DNA of 64,000 nucleotides from Halolamina pelagica (GTDB lineage: Archaea > Halobacteriota > Halobacteria > Halobacteriales > Haloferacaceae): positions 2,356,001-2,420,000 of the forward strand of contig NZ_LGUC01000001.1 of assembly GCF_001307315.1 (NCBI RefSeq). The letters run 5' to 3'. Below the pieces are notes generated by a model. It was not told where the DNA came from and did no database searches. It saw nothing but the letters and a program-made list of their open reading frames with translations. Positions within the stretch are counted from its first letter, which is position 1; each line of letters starts with the position of its first letter. The translations under genes were made by a program, and so were the position numbers. Below are positions 31,462-39,510 of this stretch, piece after piece.

Positions 31462-32241
31462 ATGACTGTCCGCCACGACGGCCTGGAGGTGACGTGGTTC
31501 GGCTACGCGACCACGCGTATCGAGACCGAGGGCGGCTTCGTCGCGTATCTCGACCCCGGACGCTACGGCGTGCTGACCGGCGAGTGGACGCCGCCGGGCG
31601 GCGGGAACCCGAAGGCGGCCGCCCACCCACGGGCGACTAACTACCGGCCAGCGGACGCCGACCTGGTCTGTGTGACCCACGACCACCACTACGACGCCGA
31701 CGGGATCCGCCGCGTCGCGAACGAGGAGACGACGGTCGTCGTCTACGACGCCGTTGACCCCGCGGGGATCGATCGCGACGTGGCTCCCGTCTCGGACCTA
31801 CCGGGCGAGATCGTCCGAATCGGCGAGGAAGCCCACCTCGCGGTCGACGGCGTCGATGGCGGCGCCGACATCTGGTCGGTGCCCGCGTACAACGAGCCGG
31901 ACGGCCCCCGCGCCGACCCGGACGGCACCGTCAGCCACCCCAAGGGATCCGGCGTCGGCTACCGCCTCGCGCTCGGGGGCACGTCGGTGTTCTGGCCGGG
32001 CGATAGCGACGCCCTCGACGCGTTCGCGGAGCTGTCGGTGTCGCTGTTCCTCGCCAACATCGCCGGCACCGTCGTCAGCAGCGCCGCTGAGTCGGCGGAG
32101 CTGGCCGAGCGGATGGACCCCGATCTGGTGCTCCCGGTTCACTACAACACGATCGAGATACTGCAGGCCGACTCGGGGGCGTTCGCCCGGGACGTTGCCA
32201 AGCGAGGGGTTCCAGTGGTGCTCGACGAACGGGAAGGGTAA
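31462..32241 (+). CDS. MBL-fold metal-dependent hydrolase (UlaG-like)
   Basis: A 259-residue protein. The start TWFGYATTRIET and the metal motif THDHHYDADG match the UlaG/YycJ-like beta-lactamase fold; further ligands lie in FWPGDSD and LPVHYNT. It lacks the exonuclease beta-CASP insert. Substrate unknown. It follows the ligase by 45 bases and could share its transcript. Confidence 0.82.
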   Translation: MTVRHDGLEVTWFGYATTRIETEGGFVAYLDPGRYGVLTGEWTPPGGGNPKAAAHPRATNYRPADADLVCVTHDHHYDADGIRRVANEETTVVVYDAVDPAGIDRDVAPVSDLPGEIVRIGEEAHLAVDGVDGGADIWSVPAYNEPDGPRADPDGTVSHPKGSGVGYRLALGGTSVFWPGDSDALDAFAELSVSLFLANIAGTVVSSAAESAELAERMDPDLVLPVHYNTIEILQADSGAFARDVAKRGVPVVLDEREG

Positions 32242-32254
32242 CGCGGACGACGGC

Positions 32255-32788
32255 TCAGTGCGCGGTCTCGCCGGCCGGCGCCGCCATCGACTCGATCTCG
32301 AGGATCAACACGTTCGCCGTGGCGTCCTTGCCGTCGACGGTCCCCTCGACGACCAGCGCCGACAGCGGGGTCGGGCCGGCCCGCACGTGATCACCCTCGT
32401 GGAACGACTTGACCGAGCCGCGCAGGTGTAGCTCCGCCCGGCAGAGGTCGGGATTGTGGACGCTGCTGAGCCGGATCTCCTCGACGTTGACGCCGGGCAT
32501 CTCCTCGCCCTCGTGAGTGAGCGGCACCGACGCCGGCTCCTCCATCTGCTGGACGTCGAGCGCGTCGAAGGCGTTGGTCGTCGGCTTGTAGCCGCCCTTC
32601 GGCCCGGGGACGCCCTCGACCAACTGGAGCGCTTTGAGGCTCTGCATCTGGTTCCGGATCGTGCCGGGGTTGCGCCCCACCTCATCGGCGATCGTCTCGC
32701 CCTTTACTGCGGACTCCGCCTCCCCGTGGAGGTTGACGAGCGCCCGGAGAATCGTGCGCTGGCTGGCTGTTAGCTCGATCGAAGACAT
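32255..32788 (-). CDS. Winged-helix transcriptional regulator with ligand-binding-like C-terminus
   Basis: A 177-residue protein. Residues 1-75 form a winged helix with Rrf2-like features (SQRTILRALVNLHG, EVGRNPGTIRNQMQSLKAL, GPKGGYKPT). The C-terminal half is a beta-rich domain (VEEIRLSSVHNPDLCRAELHLRGSV, EGDHVRAGPTPLSALVVEG). It is found widely in haloarchaea; the target is unknown. A TATA box lies about 29 bases upstream of the ATG at 32788, and the longer frame upstream reads through it. Confidence 0.75.
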   Translation of the reverse strand: MSSIELTASQRTILRALVNLHGEAESAVKGETIADEVGRNPGTIRNQMQSLKALQLVEGVPGPKGGYKPTTNAFDALDVQQMEEPASVPLTHEGEEMPGVNVEEIRLSSVHNPDLCRAELHLRGSVKSFHEGDHVRAGPTPLSALVVEGTVDGKDATANVLILEIESMAAPAGETAH

Positions 32789-32813
32789 TTGTTGGCTGAT
32801 TACCCATGGGAGT

Positions 32814-32821
32814 ACATAAAC
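32814..32821 (-). promoter_or_regulatory. TATA box of the winged-helix gene
   Basis: On the minus strand gtttatgt is centred about 29 bases before the ATG at 32788. Confidence 0.6.
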
Positions 32822-32967
32822 CTGCGGCCGACTCCGATAAACTTGGAGGGAGTTTCGAACAATACGCAAGAGAACTGCCGTATTCGTTCAAAAATCGGCT
32901 CCAGCCCGGACAGACGTGGGTATCGCCGAACGACAGGCCTTTGACGCCGCCGGGAAGAGCACCGGAC

Positions 32968-33917
32968 ATGAACGGCAAGCGCGTGCTGGTCACCGGTGGC
33001 GCGGGGTTCATCGGCTCGAACCTCTCGAACCATCTCGCGACCGACAACGACGTGATCGCGCTGGACAACTGCTACCTCGGCACCCCGAGAACCTCGACGA
33101 CGACGTTCGGTTCGTCGAGGCGGACGTACTGGACGACGAGCTGCCGACCGACGTGGACGCCGTGTTCCACCTCGCGGCGCTCTCCTCCCGGCAGATGCTG
33201 GAGGAGCACCCCCGACAGGGCGCACGGGTCAACATCGAGGGGTTCGTCAACGTCGTCGAACAGGCGATGGACGACAGCTGTGACACGTTCGTCTACGCCT
33301 CGACCTCCTCGATCTACGGCAGTCAGGAGGAGCCCTGTACCGAGGAGATGCCCGTGGAGGCGTCGACGGGGTACGACGCGTCGATGATGGGCCGGGAGCG
33401 CTACGCGGAGTACTACTCGGACTTCCACGACCTCACGCTGGCCGGCATGCGGTTTTTCTCCGTCTACCAGGGGTACGGCGGCAACGAGGAGCACAAGGGC
33501 GAGTACGCCAACACCATCGCACAGTTCGCCGACGCCATCGCCGACGGCGAGTCGCCGGTGCTCTGGGGCGACGGCAGCCAGACCCGGGACTTCACCCACG
33601 TCGACGACATCGTCCGCGGCCTCGAACTCGCCGCCGAGGAGGAGCTCGACGGCGTCTACAACCTCGGCGTCGGCGATCCGTACACGTTCAACGAGATGGT
33701 CGACATGATCAACGAGGAGCTGGGCACCGACATCGATCCCGTCTACGAGCCGGTCCCCCTCGACAACTACGTCTACCACACCCACGCCGACCCCGCGAAG
33801 TTCAAGCAGGCCACGGGCTGGGAGCCCGAGGTGGGCTTCGAGGAGGGTGTGAGCCGGGTGTGTGCGGCGTACGAGCAGACCGAGGACGAGCAGGAACGCG
33901 AGCGACTCCGGGAGTAG
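32968..33917 (+). CDS. NAD-dependent epimerase/dehydratase (one-base frameshift)
   Basis: An extended short-chain dehydrogenase acting on nucleotide sugars. The Rossmann motif GGAGFIGSNL is at the N-terminus, the STSSIYGS strand follows, and RDFTHVDDIVRG lies in the second half. A missing C in the run at 33083-33086 splits the frame; restored length is 316 residues. The usual catalytic YxxxK reads YDASM, with Met replacing Lys, which may remove or alter activity. The substrate cannot be named; UDP-sugar epimerases are the nearest type. Confidence 0.85.
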
Positions 33918-33943
33918 CGCTCCCCGTCGCGCGGAGCGCCGAC

Positions 33944-34051
33944 TTTATCACCGACAACCGACCCACTCAGAGCATGCGCGTCGAGAACTCCCTCATCCGC
34001 AGCCCGGCGAACTGCCCGGGCAGTGGCTACTCGTCTTCGAGCGCGTCGTAG
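33944..34051 (+). pseudogene. Remnant promoter and first codons of an RNase H-like gene
   Basis: A TATA box (tttatc, 33944-33949) lies 28 bases before an ATG at 33974 that opens MRVENSLIR and then runs into unrelated sequence, stopping at 34049-34051. The first codons resemble IGIENSFIPVRG near the start of the intact gene at 34859. This looks like the original gene start, cut off when the Doc-type module entered. The identity as remnant is inference from this short match. Confidence 0.5.
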
Positions 34052-34167
34052 ACATCGCGGTTCTCGTCGCGGTCGGCAGCTGCGACCCGGCGGACGAGCT
34101 CCTGTCTGATGTCCGCCATTACCTCGTCGAGTGGGGACTCTGGCTCGACTCCTTCTTCCGTCGCCAT
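34027..34167 (-). CDS. Small acidic protein next to Doc toxin, candidate antitoxin
   Basis: A 46-residue protein, MATEEGVEPESPLDEVMADI and then a charged helix RQELVRRVAAADRDENRD. It starts 24 bases after the Doc stop and is on the same strand, so it is probably co-transcribed. It could be a helical antitoxin that wraps the toxin, but in classical phd-doc the antitoxin comes first. No homologue is recognised. Confidence 0.5.
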   Translation of the reverse strand: MATEEGVEPESPLDEVMADIRQELVRRVAAADRDENRDVYDALEDE

Positions 34168-34191
34168 AGCCGATGTAGCGCACGTATGCTG

Positions 34192-34680
34192 TTAATCGTT
34201 CGGGTCGTCCCGGCTGCCCGTGAGTTCGTCGACGCCGAACTGAAGGAGGTCCTCACGCCAGTTCTCGATCTCGGCGGCGAGATCCAGTTGTTCAGTGTGT
34301 GACTGGAGGTACTCGATGGCGATTGACTCGTCTACGGCCGCCTCGTCGACGGCGAACCGCTTGAGGAACGAGCGGATTTCGTGGTCGTAAGTGAACCGGT
34401 AGCCGTTGAGGAAGTAGAAGACGCTCGTCGTGTTCAGCGCCGTTCGCTTGTTGGCGTCGACGAACGGGTGGTTGGCGACGAGCAGTCGGAGCAGGTGGAA
34501 CGCCTTCTCGTGGATCCCCTCCGGCGCTTCACCGAAACTTCCACTCTCGACGTAGTCGAGGGCGAACTCGATGTCGCCCCGGTTTCGAACCCCTCTATCG
34601 GTCTCGGGGTACTCCGAGACGATGTCCTCGTGGATGTCGACGACATCCCCGACGGAAGGGTACCACAGCGAGTCGACCAT
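34192..34680 (-). CDS. doc: Doc/Fic-family toxin (death-on-curing)
   Basis: A 162-residue protein of the Fic fold. The active-site motif HPFVDANKRTA matches the Doc form HxFx(D/N)xNKR, and the N-terminus SLWYPSVGDVVDIHEDIV is Doc-like. Doc toxins phosphorylate EF-Tu/aEF1A-type factors and stop translation; Fic enzymes use AMP. It has a downstream small acidic gene and an upstream abutting small frame. It breaks the local gene order and looks like acquired DNA. Confidence 0.85.
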   Translation of the reverse strand: MVDSLWYPSVGDVVDIHEDIVSEYPETDRGVRNRGDIEFALDYVESGSFGEAPEGIHEKAFHLLRLLVANHPFVDANKRTALNTTSVFYFLNGYRFTYDHEIRSFLKRFAVDEAAVDESIAIEYLQSHTEQLDLAAEIENWREDLLQFGVDELTGSRDDPND

Positions 34681-34800
34681 TCAGTTCAGCATGAACAGCG
34701 AGGGGAGGAAACTGTTGTCGTTGCCACCCGGCCATGGCGGAGCGTTCAGGCAGCCCTCACTGACCCGGGCAATCCGCAGGCTTTTCTCCGCGTTTGGCAT
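34681..34800 (-). CDS. Candidate 39-residue leader or antitoxin frame abutting doc
   Basis: The frame MPNAEKSLRIARVSEGC... ends with TGA directly before the doc ATG (no gap), the arrangement of coupled genes. The protein has an amphipathic start and a hydrophobic end (FLPSLFMLN). It may be a truncated antitoxin or a chance frame. No family is recognised. Confidence 0.35.
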   Translation of the reverse strand: MPNAEKSLRIARVSEGCLNAPPWPGGNDNSFLPSLFMLN

Positions 34801-34858
34801 AGCCGTCGATGAACGCTTCACGGAGCCGCTCGCGGCACCCCGATCTCTCAAACCCACC

Positions 34859-35620
34859 ATGTCCGAACAACGTACGAACATCGGTATCGAGAACTCCTTC
34901 ATCCCCGTCCGCGGCGTCGGCGAGGCCACCGAGCGCCGCCTCTGGTCCGAGGACATCACCCACTGGGACGACTTCCACCCGAGCGCGGTCGGCGCGAAAA
35001 CCGGCGACCGGATCAGCGACTTCATCGACGAGGCTCGACCCCGCCTCGACGCCGGCGACGCCGCCTTCTTCGACCAGGCGTTCCCGAGCGGCGAACGATG
35101 GCGCCTCTACGAGAACTTCCGGGAGTCAGCCTGCTTCTTCGACATCGAGACGACCGGGCTCGACCACGACCGCAACGAGGTGACCACCGTCTCGTTCCAC
35201 TGCGACGGCGAGACGACGACACTCGTCAACGGCGACGACCTGACCGCCGAGAACGTCCGCGCCCAGTTCGACGACGCCGACCTGCTGGTGACGTTCAACG
35301 GGAAGCGCTTCGACGTGCCGTTCCTCGAGACGTCCTTCGGGCTCGACGTGAACACCCCCCACCTCGACCTGCTGTACACCTGCAAGAAGCTCGATCTCTC
35401 GGGCGGGCTGAAGCCGATCGAGCAGGAGATCGGGATCGAGCGCGACCGGCCGGACATCTCCGGGCGGGACGCCGTCCGCCTCTGGAAGGAACACGAACGC
35501 GGGGAGGACGGCTCGCTGGAGACGCTGATCTCCTACAACCGCGAGGACGCCGTCAACCTCCGGACGCTGGCCGACGAGGCGACCGAACGGCTGGATCGGC
35601 GCACGTTCGTCGACGGGTAG
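34859..35620 (+). CDS. RNase H-like (DEDD/YprB-type) exonuclease domain protein
   Basis: A 253-residue protein. An N-terminal helix-hairpin-helix-like part (VRGVGEATERRLWSEDITHWDD) precedes an exonuclease fold with acidic residues in FFDIETTGLD, LLVTFNGKRFDVPFL, and SYNREDAVNLRTL, the DEDD ligands. It resembles YprB-type ribonuclease H-like proteins. The ATG at 34859 lacks a clear TATA box; the gene probably lost its original promoter to the Doc module inserted upstream. Confidence 0.82.
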   Translation: MSEQRTNIGIENSFIPVRGVGEATERRLWSEDITHWDDFHPSAVGAKTGDRISDFIDEARPRLDAGDAAFFDQAFPSGERWRLYENFRESACFFDIETTGLDHDRNEVTTVSFHCDGETTTLVNGDDLTAENVRAQFDDADLLVTFNGKRFDVPFLETSFGLDVNTPHLDLLYTCKKLDLSGGLKPIEQEIGIERDRPDISGRDAVRLWKEHERGEDGSLETLISYNREDAVNLRTLADEATERLDRRTFVDG

Positions 35621-35741
35621 CCCGACGCCGGCTTACGACCCGCGGTGTCGCCCTATCACCGCACAGCGCCCCGACGCAACGCCCGTTCCGCCGCGGCTCG
35701 CTCCCCCGGACTTTTGTACGATCCGACAGAGTGCCGCAGGT

Positions 35742-35993
35742 ATGGGAGACGACGGCGACGACCGGCCCAGCGGCGACGACGACGACGCCCGACGACGAAC
35801 CGCCGGCGACTCCGGCGACGACAAAACCGTTCCCCGCGTGGATCTGGAACTGCAGGAGCTCTCAGTCACGGTTACGGGGCGCTCGAACGACGACCTCGAG
35901 GCCGTCGAGGAGAGCGCCCGCGACCTGATGGGGTACCTCGTCGCGGAAGCCGGCGAACTCGAAGAGGACCACGACGAGTACGGACTGAGCTGA
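35742..35993 (+). CDS. Small acidic haloarchaeal protein, function unknown
   Basis: An 83-residue protein. The first 40 residues are an Asp/Arg-rich disordered tail; the rest (VDLELQELSVTVTGRSNDDLEAVEESARDLM) could form a beta hairpin and helix. No family is recognised. Confidence 0.55.
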   Translation: MGDDGDDRPSGDDDDARRRTAGDSGDDKTVPRVDLELQELSVTVTGRSNDDLEAVEESARDLMGYLVAEAGELEEDHDEYGLS

Positions 35994-36006
35994 TCGGGCT
36001 CCGGCC

Positions 36007-36210
36007 TCAGACCGACTGGACGATGTCGCCGATCCGCCGCGGTTCGCCCGAGATGCTCGGGTTCTCCTCGACGATCTTCAGCACCTCGTGGTCGGTCACG
36101 TCCGGGTAGGACTTCTCGGTCGCCTCCTCGATCAGCGCCTTCTCCAGTCGGAACTCCGTCCCCTCGTAGACGACGTCGACGCCCTCGTCGTCGAACGATA
36201 ATGCGGTCAT
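36007..36210 (-). CDS. DUF5800-like small haloarchaeal protein
   Basis: A 67-residue protein starting MTALSFDDEGVDVVYEGTEF, with a central helix and the end PSISGEPRRIGDIVQSV. I recall this as DUF5800, conserved in haloarchaea, without known function. It is convergent with the preceding small gene (13 bases apart). Confidence 0.65.
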   Translation of the reverse strand: MTALSFDDEGVDVVYEGTEFRLEKALIEEATEKSYPDVTDHEVLKIVEENPSISGEPRRIGDIVQSV

Positions 36211-36379
36211 GCGTCACCGTACGGATTCGTCGTGGTTAACCCCACGCTTCCGGTACCGCCGCCCCGCGTCAGACCCCCCGATCTGGCCCGCGCATTCGTC
36301 GATGACACGAGGAGAACTGTCGGGTTGCAGATATATGTCTGACGGAGCCTTTTACCTGTAGCGACCCTCTAACAGCAGT

Positions 36380-37264
36380 ATGTCGCTCCGACAGGACCCG
36401 CTCGACGAGCTGACCATCCCCAGCGGCACCGTGGTCGAGGAACACGACCTGGTGACCGAGAGCGACGTGCTGGTCGGTGGGCAGTCGACCGTCGAGTTCG
36501 GGGTCCGCGGTCGCTCGGTCGCGGCCGGTGAACGGAGCAGCTTCGGCGGCCACATCGAGGCCCAAAACGACTGTCGGCTGGACATGTGGACCGACGTGGA
36601 CGGCGACGTGCTCGTCGGCGAGGACGCCTACCTCGGCGAGCGCGCCCGGATCGGCGGCCAGCTGATGGTCTCGGGCGATCTGGACATCGGCGACGACGTG
36701 GAGATCGAGGAGGGGTTCGAGGCCAACGGCTGGATCACGATCCGGAACCCGATGCCGACACTGGTGTTCTACTTCATCGTGCTCTCCCAGCTCCTCCGCT
36801 TGGGCGAGGAAGAGGCCGCCGACGACCTGGCGTACGCGCTGGCCGACGGCGGCGAGGCCGAGCAGGAACCGTTGGTAATCCCCCGCGGCTCGTCGGTGTC
36901 CGACGACGCGTGGCGCGTCTCGACGCCCGCGAGCATCGGCTCGGAGTGTCGGCTCCACGGCAACATCCGCGCGACCGAGGTCACGATCGACGAGCGCTCC
37001 GAGCTGTTCGGCAGCGTCCGCGCCCGCGGCGACGTGCATCTCCACGCCGGCAGCGTGATCCACGGCGACGTGACCACCCGCGACGGCGCCGTCACCATCG
37101 ACGCCGGCGCGAGCGTCCGCGGGGACGTGTCCTCGGTCGACCTGCGGGTCCACGAGCGCGCGAACGTCGAGGGGACGCTGCGCGCCGACGGCGAGATCCA
37201 GTTGGTGCAGTCCGACGACTCGGCCGCGCCGGAAGACCCACAGCAGCGGACCCCCGATTTCTGA
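36380..37264 (+). CDS. Polymer-forming (bactofilin-like) beta-helix protein
   Basis: A 294-residue protein built from repeated short beta strands (FGVRGRSVAAGERSSFGGHIEA, DVLVGEDAYLGERARIGGQL, LHGNIRATEVTIDERSELFGSV, HGDVTTRDGAVTIDAGASVRGDV), the right-handed beta-helix of the polymer-forming cytoskeletal family. A hydrophobic segment in the middle (MPTLVFYFIVLSQLLRL) may anchor it to the membrane. It may act as a scaffold. It lies 57 bases before the GTPase gene. Confidence 0.8.
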   Translation: MSLRQDPLDELTIPSGTVVEEHDLVTESDVLVGGQSTVEFGVRGRSVAAGERSSFGGHIEAQNDCRLDMWTDVDGDVLVGEDAYLGERARIGGQLMVSGDLDIGDDVEIEEGFEANGWITIRNPMPTLVFYFIVLSQLLRLGEEEAADDLAYALADGGEAEQEPLVIPRGSSVSDDAWRVSTPASIGSECRLHGNIRATEVTIDERSELFGSVRARGDVHLHAGSVIHGDVTTRDGAVTIDAGASVRGDVSSVDLRVHERANVEGTLRADGEIQLVQSDDSAAPEDPQQRTPDF

Positions 37265-37321
37265 CGCGAGCGGGTCGACCGAAAGGCAGTTGGCGCCGTC
37301 CGCTGAACCCACGCCCAACGA

Positions 37322-38503
37322 ATGCTCTCGGTCGCGCTCGCCGGCAAACCCAACGCCGGCAAGTCAACGTTCTTCAAAGCCGCCACGATGGCGGAGGTCG
37401 ACGTGGGGAACTACCCCTTCACCACCATCGACCCGAACCGCGGGGTCAGCCACGTCCGCACCGAGTGTCCCTGTCTCGACCGCGACGAGCGCTGTGACAG
37501 CGACAACTGCCGCGACGGCAAGCGCTACGTCCCGGTCGAGCTGCTGGACGTGGCGGGGCTCGTCCCCGGCGCCCACGAGGGGCGGGGGCTCGGCAACCAG
37601 TTCCTCGACGCGCTGACCGACGCCGACGTGATCCTCAACGTCGTCGACGCCGCCGGCGCGACCGACGCGGAGGGCGAACCCGTCGAAGTGGGCACGTACG
37701 ACCCCACCGAGGAAGCCACCTTCATCGAGGAGGAGATGGACCGCTGGCTGGCGGGCATCGTCGACCGCAACTGGGAGTCCGTCGAGCGCAAGTCCCGCTC
37801 GCCGGACTTCGACATCGACGAGGCGCTGCACGACCTGCTGACCGGGTTCGGCGCCGACGAGTACGACGTGACCACGACCCTCCGCGGGATGGCGTACCCC
37901 GACAACCCCCGGGACTGGACCGACGACCACCGCGAGACGCTGGCGACGGATCTCCGCGCCCGCACGAAGCCGATCGTCCTCGTCGCCAACAAAGTCGACA
38001 TCGCCCCCGCGGAGAACGTCGAGGCGCTGCGGGAGATCGACAAACCCGTCGTCCCCTGCACCGCCGACGGCGAGCTCGCCCTCCGCAACGGCGCCGAAGC
38101 GGGGATCGTCGACTACGACCCCGGCGACGCCGACTTCGAGATCCTCGGCGAACTGAGCGAGAGCCAACAGCAGGGGCTCGAAACGATCCGGGAGACGATG
38201 GCCGAACACGGCGGCACGGGCGTCCAACAGGCGTTGAACGAGGCCGTCTACGGCCTGCTCGACCGGATCACCGCCTACCCCGTCCAGAACGAGTCGAAGT
38301 GGACCGACGGCACGGGCAGCGTCCTGCCAGACGCCTTCCTGCTCCCACGGGGGTCGACCCCGAAGGACCTCGCCTACGCCGTCCACTCCGACATCGGCGA
38401 CGGCTACGTCCACGCCGTCGACGCCCGCGCGGGCCGGCGCATCGGCGAGGACCACGAACTCGAAGAGGGCGACGTGATCAAGATCGTCTCCACCGCGTCG
38501 TGA
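37322..38503 (+). CDS. Obg/YchF-related GTPase with TGS domain
   Basis: A 393-residue intact paralogue of the GTPase at 9692-10880. P-loop GKPNAGKST, YPFTTIDP, DVAGLVPGAHEGRGLGNQF, NKVD and a TGS end (GEDHELEEGDVIKIV) are all present. A cysteine-rich insert follows the first strand region (CPCLDRDERCDSDNC), absent in the other copy in this form. Like its relatives it is expected to bind ribosomes or tRNA. Its stop overlaps the GTG of the next gene. Confidence 0.92.
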   Translation: MLSVALAGKPNAGKSTFFKAATMAEVDVGNYPFTTIDPNRGVSHVRTECPCLDRDERCDSDNCRDGKRYVPVELLDVAGLVPGAHEGRGLGNQFLDALTDADVILNVVDAAGATDAEGEPVEVGTYDPTEEATFIEEEMDRWLAGIVDRNWESVERKSRSPDFDIDEALHDLLTGFGADEYDVTTTLRGMAYPDNPRDWTDDHRETLATDLRARTKPIVLVANKVDIAPAENVEALREIDKPVVPCTADGELALRNGAEAGIVDYDPGDADFEILGELSESQQQGLETIRETMAEHGGTGVQQALNEAVYGLLDRITAYPVQNESKWTDGTGSVLPDAFLLPRGSTPKDLAYAVHSDIGDGYVHAVDARAGRRIGEDHELEEGDVIKIVSTAS

Positions 38504-38928
38504 CTGGGGGGCAAGCCGAACAGCGACCGCTCGCCGACCTCCACCCGAGCCAGCTGCTCGTGAGCGCCGAGAAGCTCCGCGGCGTGCTCGACTGGTTGGA
38601 CGCGGACGATCCCGACCCGGAGCCGCTGCCGTATCTGGAGCCCGTCGAGGATGTAGGGCTCGATCCGGGAACGGTCGACTCGGGCCGGGTCGTGCTCGCG
38701 GACGGCCACACCCGCGCGCTCGCGGCGGCGCTCTCGGGCGCCGAGACGGTGCCGGTCGTCCGCGATCCCGACAGGGATGACCTGTCGATGGATATCTACA
38801 GGGCGTGTCTCGGCTGGTGTGTCGAGGCGGGCGTTCGACGCCCCGGCGACCTCGTCGGCCGGGTCGTGAGCGACGACCGGTTCCGGGCCGAGTGGGTCGA
38901 GCGGTGTCAGGCGCTCGCCGGGGACTGA
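38500..38928 (+). CDS. Small ParB-like nuclease-fold protein
   Basis: A 142-residue protein from a GTG that overlaps the GTPase stop, so it is probably translationally coupled. The segment VLADGHTRALAAALSG with the preceding SQLLVSAEKLRG and ending PVVRDPD resembles the N-terminal ParB/Srx fold (GHHR-type motif). No DNA-binding helix-turn-helix follows, so it is not a partition protein. Function unknown. Confidence 0.65.
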   Translation: MTGGQAEQRPLADLHPSQLLVSAEKLRGVLDWLDADDPDPEPLPYLEPVEDVGLDPGTVDSGRVVLADGHTRALAAALSGAETVPVVRDPDRDDLSMDIYRACLGWCVEAGVRRPGDLVGRVVSDDRFRAEWVERCQALAGD

Positions 38929-38974
38929 GCGCGACCCAAAAACGCTATTCCGCCGACCCCCTACCGGACCCACA

Positions 38975-39490
38975 GTGGTTGGCGACTTCCGCACTCACGA
39001 CGGCCGCTGCATCGTCGCCGAGGACCGCCTCCGCATCCTTTCAGGCGAGCGAGGCCCGCTCGGGACGCTTCGCGACGCGCTGACCGACGAGGGGATCCCG
39101 CCGATCCGTCGGGCGGGCGTGGCGCTGTTTCTGGTCGCCGTGCTCGTCGGTGTCGTCCTCGCGGTCCGGACGCTCCCGGCGTGGCTCTCCGGCGGCGCCG
39201 CCGGCCTGCTGCTCGCGTGGGCGGTGTGGACGCGGCTCCGCGGCGGGAACCCGGAGCGAGAAGTGGTGATCCCCTTCGAGACGGTCGAGAGCGTCGAACC
39301 GGAGTACGGCCTCCCGCTCGTGACCCGCCCGCGGTTCGTGGTCCGCCACCGCTCGGAGGGTGGCGTGAAGCAGCGCTACGTGCTCACCCCCTCGCGGCTG
39401 TACGGCTTCGGCGCCTACGAGCGCGGAAAGGAGCTGTTCGCGGCGCAGGGACTGATCGAAGGGTCGTCCACGGACGGACACGAGGAGTAA
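38975..39490 (+). CDS. Two-helix membrane protein with PH-like domain, function unknown
   Basis: A 171-residue protein from GTG 38975. A short soluble start is followed by two membrane helices (AGVALFLVAVLVGVVLAV, AGLLLAWAVW) and a C-terminal beta-rich domain (VVIPFETVESVEPEYG, RPRFVVRHRSEGGVKQRYVL), like the PH-type domains of small bacterial membrane proteins. No specific role is visible. Confidence 0.6.
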   Translation: MVGDFRTHDGRCIVAEDRLRILSGERGPLGTLRDALTDEGIPPIRRAGVALFLVAVLVGVVLAVRTLPAWLSGGAAGLLLAWAVWTRLRGGNPEREVVIPFETVESVEPEYGLPLVTRPRFVVRHRSEGGVKQRYVLTPSRLYGFGAYERGKELFAAQGLIEGSSTDGHEE

Positions 39491-39510
39491 CCGACGGCGT
39501 CGGGAGCGAG

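Noticed and set aside
38500..38928. Partition system (ParB) on a plasmid
   Set aside because: The ParB-like protein lacks a helix-turn-helix and has no ParA neighbour; the setting is chromosomal core genes.
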